Source: Paenirhodobacter enshiensis (lineage in GTDB: Bacteria > Pseudomonadota > Alphaproteobacteria > Rhodobacterales > Rhodobacteraceae). From it: a DNA stretch of 64,000 nucleotides. Positions 1 to 7,687 of the stretch are shown piece by piece (the stretch's first letter is position 1; each line of letters opens with the position of its first letter). The notes below the pieces were generated by a model. It worked only from the letters and a program-made list of their open reading frames with translations, did not search any database and was not told the DNA's origin. The DNA lies in contig NZ_JFZB01000001.1 of assembly GCF_000740785.1 (NCBI RefSeq), positions 271,302 to 335,301 on the forward strand. The letters run 5' to 3'. The translations under genes and the position numbers were made by a program.

Positions 1-1
1 G

Positions 2-2200
2 CTCACTTCCTTCAAGGCGTCAACGCTCTTGAAGGACAATCCCGACATCGAGAAATGCCTATTCGTCGTGGATCGCAAGGACCTTGATCGCCAGACTCGC
101 GAGGAGTTCAACAAGTTCCAGGAAGGCTGCGTCGAAGAGAACACCAACACAGCCTCACTGGTTCGACGCCTTCTGTCGGACGATTACGCCGACAAGGTTA
201 TCGTCTGCACAATCCAGAAGCTGGGACTCGCGCTGGACGAAAACAGCAAGCGTAACAAGCAGCAGAAGAAGGATGGCAAGAAGAGCTTCAAGGAGCAGCT
301 GGAGCCCCTCCGCGACAAGCGCATCGCCTTCATCTTCGACGAATGCCACCGGTCGCAGTTCGGCGAGAACCACAAGGCGATCAAGGAGTTCTTTCCGCGC
401 GCCCAGCTCTTCGGGTTCACTGGGACACCCATCTTCGATCAAAACGCCGCCCAGCAGAAGATCGAAGACACTCAAGCCAGCATGAAGACAACGGAAGACC
501 TGTTCCAGCAGCGCCTTCACACTTACACGATCACCCACGCCATCGAGGACGGAAACGTCCTTCGGTTCCATGTCGACTATTTCAAGCCGCAGGGCAAAAC
601 CCTGCCTAAGCCCGGCGAACCTTTGGCCAAGAAGGCAGTAATCGAGGCGATACTTGCCAAGCATGACCAAGCCACCGGGCAGCGCCGGTTTAACGCCCTT
701 CTTGCCACATCATCGATCAATGATGCTATTGAGTACTACGACCTCTTCAAGACGATGCAGGCAGAGAAGCTGGCCGCTGATCCTAGCTTCCGGCCGCTGA
801 ACATCGCCTGCGTCTTTTCCCCGCCTGCCCAACTGGCTGAAACTCCAGAGGCGAAGAAGGACATCGAACAGCTTTCGGAAGACCTTGAGAACGAGAGGGA
901 AGACAATAAGGTCGATCCTGAAAAGAAGAAGGAAGCCCTTAAGGGCATCCTCGCCGATTACAACGCGCACTACGGCACCAACCACAAGATCGGCGAATTC
1001 GATCTCTACTACCAGGACGTGCAGAAGCGGATCAAAGACCAGCAATGGCCGGATGCCGACCTGAAGAAGGCTTATCCCAACCAGCCGCACCACAAGATCG
1101 ACATCACGATTGTCGTCGACATGCTGTTGACCGGCTTCGACTCCAAGTTCCTGAACACCCTCTACGTCGACAAAAACCTGAAGCATCACGGCCTGATCCA
1201 GGCCTTCTCGCGCACCAACCGGGTGCTGAACGCTACCAAGCCCTACGGCAACATTATGGACTTCCGGCAACAGCAGGGCGCGGTCGATGCCGCCATCGCA
1301 CTCTTCTCAGGCGAAGCCGCCGCTGAAAAGGCCCGCGAAATCTGGTTGGTCGACAAGGCCCCGGTGGTCATCCAGAAGCTGGAGACCGCGGTCCAGAGGC
1401 TTGATACCTTCATGAAATCGCAGGGCCTCGACTGCGCCCCGGAAGCCGTGCCCAACCTCAAGGGCGACGCAGCCCGTGCGGCCTTCATCGAACACTTCAA
1501 AGAGGTTCAGCGGCTCAAGACTCAACTTGACCAGTATACCGACCTGACCGAAGAGAACCGAAAAACCATCGAACAGGTTCTGCCACGCGACAACCTGCTC
1601 GGCTTCCGCGGCGCCTATCTGGAAACCGCGCAGCGCCTTCGCGCCCAGCAGGGGACAGCCACGGACAAGCCCAGCCAGGACGCCGACCAACTGGATTTTG
1701 AGTTCGTCCTCTTCGCCTCGGCCGTCATCGACTATGACTACATCATGGGTCTTATCGCCCGCTATTCCGAGGCGACGCCTGGAAAGCAAAAGATGAGCCG
1801 CGAGGAGCTGATCGGCCTGATCCAGTCCGACGCCAAGTTCATGGACGAGCGCGAGGATATCGCGGCCTACATCAATACTCTCAAGGAGGGCGAGGGGCTC
1901 AGCGAAAAGGCCATCCGCGACGGCTACAGCCGCTTCAAGGCGGAAAAGAACGCGGCGGAACTGGCGGCCATCGCGAGTAAACACGGGCTGGCGAACGAGG
2001 CGTTGCAAGGCTTTGTCGACACCATCCTGCAACGCATGATCTTTGACGGCGAGGCGCTGACCGACCTGATGGAACCCCTTGGCCTGAACTGGAAGGCGCG
2101 GCGGGTGAAGGAGCTGGATCTGATGGCCGATCTTATGCCATTGCTGCTGAAGCGGGCCGGTGGGCGAGAGATTTCGGGGCTGAGCGCTTATGAGCAGTAA
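2..2200 (+). CDS. hsdR: Type I restriction enzyme, R (motor/nuclease) subunit, 5' end outside window
   Basis: ATP-dependent DNA translocase and endonuclease subunit of a type I restriction-modification complex. The frame is open from base 2, and the first residues (LTSFKAS) are the segment that follows the Walker A lysine/threonine, so the nuclease domain and P-loop lie upstream of the window. Helicase motifs are present in order: VVDRKDLDRQT (motif Ia), DECHRSQFG (motif II, around base 338), FGFTGTPIF (motif III, around 419), LLTGFDSK (motif V) and QAFSRTNRV (motif VI, around 1200). The C-terminal third is the helical region that docks on the methylase. The motifs resemble the EcoR124I (type IC) branch. 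The gene overlaps hsdS by 11 bp. About 732 codons are visible, with no internal damage. Confidence 0.95.
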   Translation, partial: LTSFKASTLLKDNPDIEKCLFVVDRKDLDRQTREEFNKFQEGCVEENTNTASLVRRLLSDDYADKVIVCTIQKLGLALDENSKRNKQQKKDGKKSFKEQLEPLRDKRIAFIFDECHRSQFGENHKAIKEFFPRAQLFGFTGTPIFDQNAAQQKIEDTQASMKTTEDLFQQRLHTYTITHAIEDGNVLRFHVDYFKPQGKTLPKPGEPLAKKAVIEAILAKHDQATGQRRFNALLATSSINDAIEYYDLFKTMQAEKLAADPSFRPLNIACVFSPPAQLAETPEAKKDIEQLSEDLENEREDNKVDPEKKKEALKGILADYNAHYGTNHKIGEFDLYYQDVQKRIKDQQWPDADLKKAYPNQPHHKIDITIVVDMLLTGFDSKFLNTLYVDKNLKHHGLIQAFSRTNRVLNATKPYGNIMDFRQQQGAVDAAIALFSGEAAAEKAREIWLVDKAPVVIQKLETAVQRLDTFMKSQGLDCAPEAVPNLKGDAARAAFIEHFKEVQRLKTQLDQYTDLTEENRKTIEQVLPRDNLLGFRGAYLETAQRLRAQQGTATDKPSQDADQLDFEFVLFASAVIDYDYIMGLIARYSEATPGKQKMSREELIGLIQSDAKFMDEREDIAAYINTLKEGEGLSEKAIRDGYSRFKAEKNAAELAAIASKHGLANEALQGFVDTILQRMIFDGEALTDLMEPLGLNWKARRVKELDLMADLMPLLLKRAGGREISGLSAYEQ

Positions 2201-3509
2201 AGAGAAATCATCTGCCGTCGCGGCCAGCGGGGCTGCTTTGGTGCCCAAGCTGCGGTTTCCTGAGTTCGAGGAGACTGATGGTTGGAAGGAGATACCGCTC
2301 CAGAAGCTTGCTCGACCTGTAACTGATCGGGCGACAACCGGCGACGCGGACAACGTGCTAAGTCTTTCGGGAGAGCATGGACTTGTTCTTCAGAGCGAAT
2401 ACTTCGGAAAGAAGATCGCTGGCGACAACACTGATCGCTATCTGAAGATTCGCAAAGACGACTTCGTCTACAATGACCGGACAACCAAGGCGTCAGGCTT
2501 CGGAACGATCAAACGGCTTTCCGCCTATGCGGGTGGGATTGTCTCGCCCATCTATAAGTGCTTCCGCTTCCATCCGAGTGAGAACCCAGCCTTCTGGGAA
2601 TGGTACTTCGAGTCGGGAAGCCATAATCCCGCGCTGGGTGGGCTCGTAAACGAGGGCGCCAGAGCAGGCCGGTTCAATATCTCCGTCACTCAGTTCTTGT
2701 CGACGAACGCATGGCGGCCGGATGAAGCCGAACAACAGAAGATCGCCGACTGTCTGGACTCTGCGGACGCGCTGATTGCCGCGCAGGGGCGGAAGGTGGA
2801 GGCGCTGAGGGCCCACAAGAAGGGGCTGATGCAGCAGCTATTCCCACAGGAAGGCGAAACCCAACCCCGCCTCCGCTTCCCTGAGTTTGAGGGGGCGGGA
2901 GAGTGGGTGCCTCATAGCCTGAAGCAAGTCACTACTGCGCTTCTGGACGGGGACTGGATTGAGTCTAAAGATCAATCAGAAGACGGATTTCGACTTATTC
3001 AAACTGGAAATATCGGTGTCGGAGATTTTATCGCCAAGAGCGGGAAGGCGCGCTTCGTGTCAAATGAGACATTTGAAAGACTTCGGTGCACAGAAGTCTT
3101 TCCTGGAGATTGCTTGGTCTCGCGACTTCCAGATCCACTCGGGCGCTCATGCTTTATTCCTGACATCGGAGAAAGGATGATAACGGCAGTTGACTGCTTG
3201 ATCGTCCGTTTTGACGAGACAAAGATTGTTCCCCGTCTTTTCGTTGCTTTGACTCAAACTGACGCTTACTTCCGAAATGTCGCCGGGCTGTCGTCAGGAT
3301 CGACACGTCAGCGGATAAGCAAAGAGAACCTTTCAAATCTCTCGTTTATAATTCCGCCAACCATTTTTGAACAACAGCGCATCGCAGACTGCCTTACCTC
3401 CCTCGATGACCTCATCGCCGCCGAGACCCGAAAGCTCGACACGCTCAAGACCCACAAGAAGGGCTTGATGCAGCAGCTTTTCCCCCAGGCCGGGGAGTAT
3501 GACGCATGA
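2190..3509 (+). CDS. hsdS: Type I restriction-modification specificity subunit
   Basis: DNA-recognition subunit that sets the target site for both methylation and cleavage. The 439-aa protein has the two-fold HsdS layout: target recognition domain 1, a conserved spacer helix, domain 2, and a C-terminal helix. The spacer starting near residue 181 (EQQKIADCL ... HKKGLMQQLFPQ) is repeated almost word for word at the C-terminus from about residue 394 (EQQRIADCL ... HKKGLMQQLFPQ). Both halves also open with a similar LRFPEFE segment. The start at 2190 overlaps the hsdR stop, and the 3' end overlaps the next gene as ATGA. The second recognition domain (about 2930-3360) is clearly more AT-rich than its surroundings, as expected for an exchanged recognition module. 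The target site cannot be read from sequence. Confidence 0.93.
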   Translation: MSSKEKSSAVAASGAALVPKLRFPEFEETDGWKEIPLQKLARPVTDRATTGDADNVLSLSGEHGLVLQSEYFGKKIAGDNTDRYLKIRKDDFVYNDRTTKASGFGTIKRLSAYAGGIVSPIYKCFRFHPSENPAFWEWYFESGSHNPALGGLVNEGARAGRFNISVTQFLSTNAWRPDEAEQQKIADCLDSADALIAAQGRKVEALRAHKKGLMQQLFPQEGETQPRLRFPEFEGAGEWVPHSLKQVTTALLDGDWIESKDQSEDGFRLIQTGNIGVGDFIAKSGKARFVSNETFERLRCTEVFPGDCLVSRLPDPLGRSCFIPDIGERMITAVDCLIVRFDETKIVPRLFVALTQTDAYFRNVAGLSSGSTRQRISKENLSNLSFIIPPTIFEQQRIADCLTSLDDLIAAETRKLDTLKTHKKGLMQQLFPQAGEYDA

Positions 3510-4735
3510 GCACTTACAAGAACCTGAAGAGCTTGGTGGCCAGACTTCGCGACGATCTGACCAATCCGACGAGGCCGCTCTCGCTGGTCTTGATCTATGC
3601 GTACAACCGGACCGGCAAGACCCGCCTGTCGATGGAATTCAAGGACGCAGGCAAGCGCAAGAACAAGAAGAACCCCACCGGCACACCCGACACTCTGTAT
3701 TTCAACGCCTTCACCGAGGACCTTTTCGTCTGGGAGAACGATCTCGAAGGCGACAGCGTGCGCCGCCTGCAACTGAACGAGAAGTCGTCCTTTTTCAACG
3801 CGATGACGGAACTCGCGCTGGACGAAACCATCGCCCGCTACCTGTCCCGCTATGCCGACTTCGAGTTCGACTTCACCTACAAGGACGTTCAGCAGGGCAA
3901 GGACACCATCTCCAAGCCGGATTTCGTCAGCTTCCGAAAGGGTGGCGAGGCCAACATCAAGGTGTCGCGGGGCGAACAGAACATCTTCATTTGGTGCATC
4001 TTCATGGCCATCTGCGAACGGATGCTGGATGGGCATGAATCCTATCAGGGGAAGAAATACCTCTATATCGACGATCCGATCTCGTCGCTGGACGACAACA
4101 ACGCGATTTCCGTCGCCTGCGACCTTGCCAAGCTCCTCCGTCGGGCGGCCACACGGAAAGACGCCGAGGGCAAGCCTGCCCCGATCAAGGTGATCTTCTC
4201 TTCGCACCATGCGCTGTTCTTCAACGTCATGTGTAACGAAGTCGGTCGGAAGATCGACGACGCGCCTTCGGTCGACCATCGGCGCTATTTCCTGCACCGG
4301 CCAAGTGGCGACGGCACCTACACGCTTCAGGCCACGGAAGACACGCCCTTCTTTCACCACGTTGCAACGCTCGCCGAGTTGCAGCGCGCGGCCGATCCGA
4401 AGAAGGGCAAGCTCTACACCTTCCACTTCAATGCCCTGCGCAGTGTCATGGAAAAGACGGCATCGTTTTTCGGTCACCCGAGCATCGCCTTTTGCCTGAA
4501 AGCTCTCGACACCGACGCAGACAGGGCACTGTTCAACCGGGCCCTGAACCTTTTGAGCCACGGGGCATACGCCATCCACGAACCCACAGAGATGGGCGAG
4601 GACAACAAGGAACTGTTTCGCCGCATTCTGCGCGAGTTCGTCACGCGGTTCGAGTTTCACCTCCCGGGCGCCGCTCCGGCCCCGCATCCCGCCCCAGCAC
4701 CCGCGCCCGTCCCCCAGGAAGCAACAGCACAATGA
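3506..4735 (+). CDS. prrC: PrrC-like anticodon nuclease (ABC-type ATPase plus HEPN-type RNase)
   Basis: Probable tRNA anticodon nuclease held silent by the restriction complex and released when a phage disables it; this role is known for E. coli PrrC and is inferred here. The 409-aa length is close to PrrC (396 aa). N-terminal ATPase: modified P-loop YAYNRTGKT (residues 31-39), ABC-type signature SRGEQ (154-158), Walker B YLYIDD (185-190), D-loop SSLDD, and FSSHH (231-235) as H-loop. C-terminal nuclease: R312 and E316 in LRSVME, then H352 in the Rx6H stretch R345-ALNLLS-H352. PrrC uses R320, E324 and H356, so the four-residue R-E spacing is identical and the E-to-H distance is 36 instead of 32. 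A Pro/Ala-rich tail follows residue 387. It sits between hsdS and hsdM with ATGA overlaps on both sides. A RloC-type nuclease is less likely because the long coiled coil is absent. Confidence 0.78.
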   Translation: MSTYKNLKSLVARLRDDLTNPTRPLSLVLIYAYNRTGKTRLSMEFKDAGKRKNKKNPTGTPDTLYFNAFTEDLFVWENDLEGDSVRRLQLNEKSSFFNAMTELALDETIARYLSRYADFEFDFTYKDVQQGKDTISKPDFVSFRKGGEANIKVSRGEQNIFIWCIFMAICERMLDGHESYQGKKYLYIDDPISSLDDNNAISVACDLAKLLRRAATRKDAEGKPAPIKVIFSSHHALFFNVMCNEVGRKIDDAPSVDHRRYFLHRPSGDGTYTLQATEDTPFFHHVATLAELQRAADPKKGKLYTFHFNALRSVMEKTASFFGHPSIAFCLKALDTDADRALFNRALNLLSHGAYAIHEPTEMGEDNKELFRRILREFVTRFEFHLPGAAPAPHPAPAPAPVPQEATAQ

Positions 4736-6372
4736 ACGACCAAATCCAAAAGCAACTGGGCAAGACACTCTGGAACATCGCCGACACTTTGCGCGGAGCG
4801 ATGAACGCGGACGATTTCCGCGATTACATGCTGTCCTTCCTGTTCCTGCGTTATCTGTCGGACAACTACGAGACGGCCGCCCGGAAGGAGCTCGGACGCG
4901 ACTACCCGGATCCCGACACGATCGGCAATGGCGGGCGCTCGCCGCTTTCCGTGTGGTACGCGCAAAACCCCGACGATATTTCGGCGTTTGAAATGCAGAT
5001 GCGCCTCAAGGCGCATTATGTCATCAAGCCGGAATACCTCTGGACCAGCATCGCCCACATGGCGCGCACCCAGAGCGACGATCTGCTGAACACGCTGCAG
5101 GCAGGCTTCAAGTATATCGAGAATGAGTCCTTCCAGAGTACATTCGGGGGACTCTTTTCGGAAATCAATCTCGGCTCAGAAAAGCTCGGCAGGAGCTATG
5201 CAGATCGCAACGCCAAGCTCTGCACCATCATCACGGAGATCGCCAATGGGCTCGCTGATTTTTCTTCCGATGTCGATGCGTTGGGCGACGCCTACGAATA
5301 TCTGATCGGCCAGTTTGCAGCCGGTTCCGGAAAGAAGGCAGGCGAGTTCTATACCCCACAGCAGGTGTCTGACATCCTTTCCGCGATCGTGACGTTGGAC
5401 AGCCAGGAACCCGCCACCGGAAAGAAAGAGCGTCTCGCCAGTGTGCTCGATTTCGCGTGCGGTTCCGGCTCGCTGTTGCTGAACGTGCGAAAGCGCATGG
5501 GACCGCATGGCATCGGGAAAATCTACGGGCAAGAAAAGAACATCACCACCTATAACCTCGCTCGCATGAACATGCTGCTGCATGGCGTGAAAGACACCGA
5601 ATTCGAAATCTACCATGGCGACACGCTGACCAATGACTGGGACATCCTGCGAGAGCTGAACCCTGCCAAGAAGCCGTCGTTTGATGCGATCGTAGCCAAC
5701 CCGCCCTTCAGCCTTCGTTGGGAGCCGACTGAAGCGATGGGCGACGACGTGCGGTTCAAGAACCATGGGCTGGCGCCCAAGTCCGCCGCAGACTTCGCCT
5801 TTCTCCTGCACGGCTTCCACTACTTGAAGGATGAGGGCGTGATGGCCATCATCCTGCCGCATGGTGTGCTGTTCCGGGGTGGGGCAGAAGAACGCATCCG
5901 CACAAAGCTGCTGAAGGATGGTCACATCGATACGGTGATCGGCCTCCCCGCGAACCTCTTCTATTCGACTGGCATCCCGGTCTGCATCCTCGTGCTGAAG
6001 AAGTGCAAGAAGCCGGATGATGTGCTCTTCATCAACGCTTCCGAGCACTATGAAAAAGGCAAGCGGCAGAACCGACTGCGGGAAGGGGACGATGGCAAGC
6101 CGAATGACATTCAGAAGATCATCGAGACGTACCAGTTCCGCAAGGAGGAGGACCGCTACTCCAAGCGCGTGAGCATGGAGCGCATCGCAGAGGAAGGCTT
6201 CAACCTCAACATCTCCCGATACATCAGCACCGCTGTGGCTGAGGCTGAAATCGACCTGGATGCAACGCAGCAGGAATTGGTATCAATCGAAGACCAAATT
6301 CGGGAAGCAACGTCAAAACACAACTCGTATCTGAGGGAGTTGGGGCTTCCTGTTCTTCCCGGGGCCGAATGA
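4732..6372 (+). CDS. hsdM: Type I restriction-modification methyltransferase subunit
   Basis: N6-adenine DNA methyltransferase subunit that, with HsdS, modifies the host recognition site. The 546-aa protein has the N-terminal helical HsdM domain (WNIADTLRG near residue 14). The catalytic Rossmann domain follows: FYTP (206-209), the S-adenosylmethionine motif DFACGSGS (240-247) and the catalytic motif IV NPPF (323-326). The C-terminal helices contact HsdS. The ATG at 4732 overlaps the stop of the preceding nuclease gene and was chosen over a longer in-frame extension that would run through that gene. It is the last gene of the hsdR-hsdS-prrC-hsdM unit. In the classical E. coli Prr locus the methylase comes first, so the order is permuted here. 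All motifs look intact. Confidence 0.95.
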   Translation: MNDQIQKQLGKTLWNIADTLRGAMNADDFRDYMLSFLFLRYLSDNYETAARKELGRDYPDPDTIGNGGRSPLSVWYAQNPDDISAFEMQMRLKAHYVIKPEYLWTSIAHMARTQSDDLLNTLQAGFKYIENESFQSTFGGLFSEINLGSEKLGRSYADRNAKLCTIITEIANGLADFSSDVDALGDAYEYLIGQFAAGSGKKAGEFYTPQQVSDILSAIVTLDSQEPATGKKERLASVLDFACGSGSLLLNVRKRMGPHGIGKIYGQEKNITTYNLARMNMLLHGVKDTEFEIYHGDTLTNDWDILRELNPAKKPSFDAIVANPPFSLRWEPTEAMGDDVRFKNHGLAPKSAADFAFLLHGFHYLKDEGVMAIILPHGVLFRGGAEERIRTKLLKDGHIDTVIGLPANLFYSTGIPVCILVLKKCKKPDDVLFINASEHYEKGKRQNRLREGDDGKPNDIQKIIETYQFRKEEDRYSKRVSMERIAEEGFNLNISRYISTAVAEAEIDLDATQQELVSIEDQIREATSKHNSYLRELGLPVLPGAE

Positions 6373-6430
6373 GATATGCCACTCTAGGTTTATGCAGCGT
6401 CAGAGCGTCAGTGGGGTTCGTGAATGTATT

Positions 6431-6742
6431 TCATCGATCGGCTTTCTCTTGCCATCGTTGGTGTTCGCGTTGCCGGACCTTGTACAGCCTGCGCATATGC
6501 CAAGCCGAGAATGGCACGAGGACATAAAAGATCAGCCAGAGCGGCAGGGCGACTAAGCGGTGTTCCGGAAAAAAGGCCTGTATCGCCAAAGCAATCAGAG
6601 CAATTGCACCTGCCAGTATACCTACCTGAAACGGCACTCGGAGCGCAGCAGGTAGCCACTCGTCAGGCGTGTACTCATCAAGAAGGGCTTCTATCTGATC
6701 AGCCGAAATCCGTCCGGGGGGCGTGAATTTTTCAACGGTCAT
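6431..6742 (-). CDS. Small two-helix membrane protein
   Basis: 103-aa protein of unknown function. It has a polar N-terminus, then two hydrophobic stretches that look like membrane helices (about residues 35-59, VPFQVGILAGAIALIALAIQ, and 67-86, ALPLWLIFYVLVPFSAW). The tail is strongly basic and polar (RRLYKVRQREHQRW), which suggests that both ends are cytoplasmic. Its ATG overlaps the stop of the XRE regulator upstream (ATGA), so the two are probably translated together. It converges on hsdM, with only 58 bp between. A regulator-plus-membrane-protein pair inside a defence island could be an effector and its controller, but nothing in the sequence identifies an activity. I do not recognise a family. 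Confidence 0.6.
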   Translation of the reverse strand: MTVEKFTPPGRISADQIEALLDEYTPDEWLPAALRVPFQVGILAGAIALIALAIQAFFPEHRLVALPLWLIFYVLVPFSAWHMRRLYKVRQREHQRWQEKADR

Positions 6743-7227
6743 GCCGCTACATCCAGCAAGTCATCCAAGCCAAGGGCTTCCAGCGAGGGCTTTTCTCCGG
6801 TCTGCCGCAGAGTGGTGAGCCGTTCGGTATATAGGCGGCAAACTATCATCCACCGCTTCTTCGTGCCGAGCCGCATTCTGCGCTTCTCAAGGCGTTCCTC
6901 AACTTGCTCTAAGATGTCGCCAAGCTCGCGCAAGATGTCGGACTCTCTGCTTTGGATGCCTGTTTCGCCGTCCAGAATCCAAAGAGGATCGGCTCGATAG
7001 ACCTCCAAGAGCTTGGCCAGAACCGGAACAGGGATGTCCCGTTCTCCCCTAGTATAGTTGTGAAGCGTCGTCCTGCTTATGCCTAGCTTGGCAGCAAAAT
7101 CCGCTTGTGAGGCGTTCGCCGTTCGTCGGACTTGGTCAAGACGCTCTCCGATCGATGAAGCTAGGGGCAAAGCAAAGAATCCTTGGGTTGACAAGTTTTG
7201 AGAAAGATTGTCATCATTTGTGAACAC
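6739..7227 (-). CDS. XRE-family helix-turn-helix regulator
   Basis: Probable DNA-binding repressor. An HTH_3/XRE domain covers about residues 25-85 (IGERLDQVRRTANASQADFAAKLG ... SRTTLHNYTRGERDIPVPVLAKLLEVY). An amphipathic, Glu/Arg-rich helix follows (ILRELGDILEQVEERLEKRRMR), which may mediate oligomerisation. The gene is co-directional and overlapping with the small membrane protein. The start is uncertain: the frame can begin at a GTG (end 7227) without a clear Shine-Dalgarno sequence, or at a TTG further in, preceded by AAGGA. An inverted repeat TGACAA-N13-TTGTCA (7189-7213) covers this region and could be its own operator if the inner start is used. It resembles phage-type or restriction-control regulators, but the genes it controls are unknown. 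Confidence 0.75.
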   Translation of the reverse strand: MFTNDDNLSQNLSTQGFFALPLASSIGERLDQVRRTANASQADFAAKLGISRTTLHNYTRGERDIPVPVLAKLLEVYRADPLWILDGETGIQSRESDILRELGDILEQVEERLEKRRMRLGTKKRWMIVCRLYTERLTTLRQTGEKPSLEALGLDDLLDVAA

Positions 7228-7290
7228 TCATTCATGATTCGATGCTTCTATCCTGAATTGTACCATAATTGGAACTGGAGTCACCACGCG

Positions 7291-7485
7291 ATGACAAAAC
7301 CTACGCACGCACTCGAAAGCCCGCGGGAGGTTGCCGCTCGTCTCGGCTGGCCGCTGGCCCGGGTCCGAAAGCTGATCCGTGGGAGAGAGCTGCGGCATGT
7401 GAAGGTCGGTGGGCTCTATCTCATCCCGGCAGGTGCGGTCGAGGAGTATATATCAACAAGAATGGTCGAGCCGGATCGTGCGTAA
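7291..7485 (+). CDS. Excisionase-like helix-turn-helix protein
   Basis: 64-aa winged-helix DNA-binding protein of the excisionase/MerR-like HTH_17 type (SPREVAARLGWPLARVRKLIRGRELRHVKVGGLYLIP). It lies two genes upstream of the integrase on the same strand, which fits a recombination directionality factor that favours excision of the island. The ATG at 7291 is preceded by GGAG ten bases upstream and is preferred over an earlier in-frame ATG at 7234 that would add an uncharacteristic leader. The family also includes ordinary regulators, so the Xis role rests on context. Confidence 0.7.
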   Translation: MTKPTHALESPREVAARLGWPLARVRKLIRGRELRHVKVGGLYLIPAGAVEEYISTRMVEPDRA

Positions 7486-7499
7486 CGAGGAGAAGCGAA

Positions 7500-7685
7500 A
7501 TGAAACCCGCCCGCATGTCCGGTCCGCGTTCTGCCGCGTTCAAGCAGGTTGATATAACAAGGGCCACCAAAGGCGTCACGAAAGCTGGTCTGGTTGTCGG
7601 GCGAGTTGAAGTTGACCGAGACGGCAAGATCGTAGTCCAGATCGGTACAGCTGAAGCTGATGATAACGATAACGACTGGGACTAA
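7500..7685 (+). CDS. Small hypothetical protein in integrase operon
   Basis: 61-aa orphan with a good ribosome-binding site (AGGAG, 8 bases before the ATG). It lies 14 bp after the excisionase-like gene and 2 bp before the integrase, so it is almost certainly co-transcribed with both. The N-terminus is basic. The middle reads as beta strands (AGLVVGRVEVDRDGKIVVQIG) and the last residues are very acidic (ADDNDNDWD). No family is recognised. The acidic tail and tight spacing suggest a small accessory protein of the mobile element, but no function can be assigned. Confidence 0.6.
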   Translation: MKPARMSGPRSAAFKQVDITRATKGVTKAGLVVGRVEVDRDGKIVVQIGTAEADDNDNDWD

Positions 7686-7687
7686 GT

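Noticed and set aside
2..28. hsdR as a 5'-truncated pseudogene
   Set aside because: The frame is open to the first bases of the window and the missing P-loop and nuclease domain would lie upstream, so the truncation comes from the window edge.
6424..6726. Plus-strand 100-codon frame after hsdM
   Set aside because: It overlaps the minus-strand membrane-protein gene, which has two convincing membrane helices and an ATGA overlap with its partner; the plus-strand translation shows no such features.
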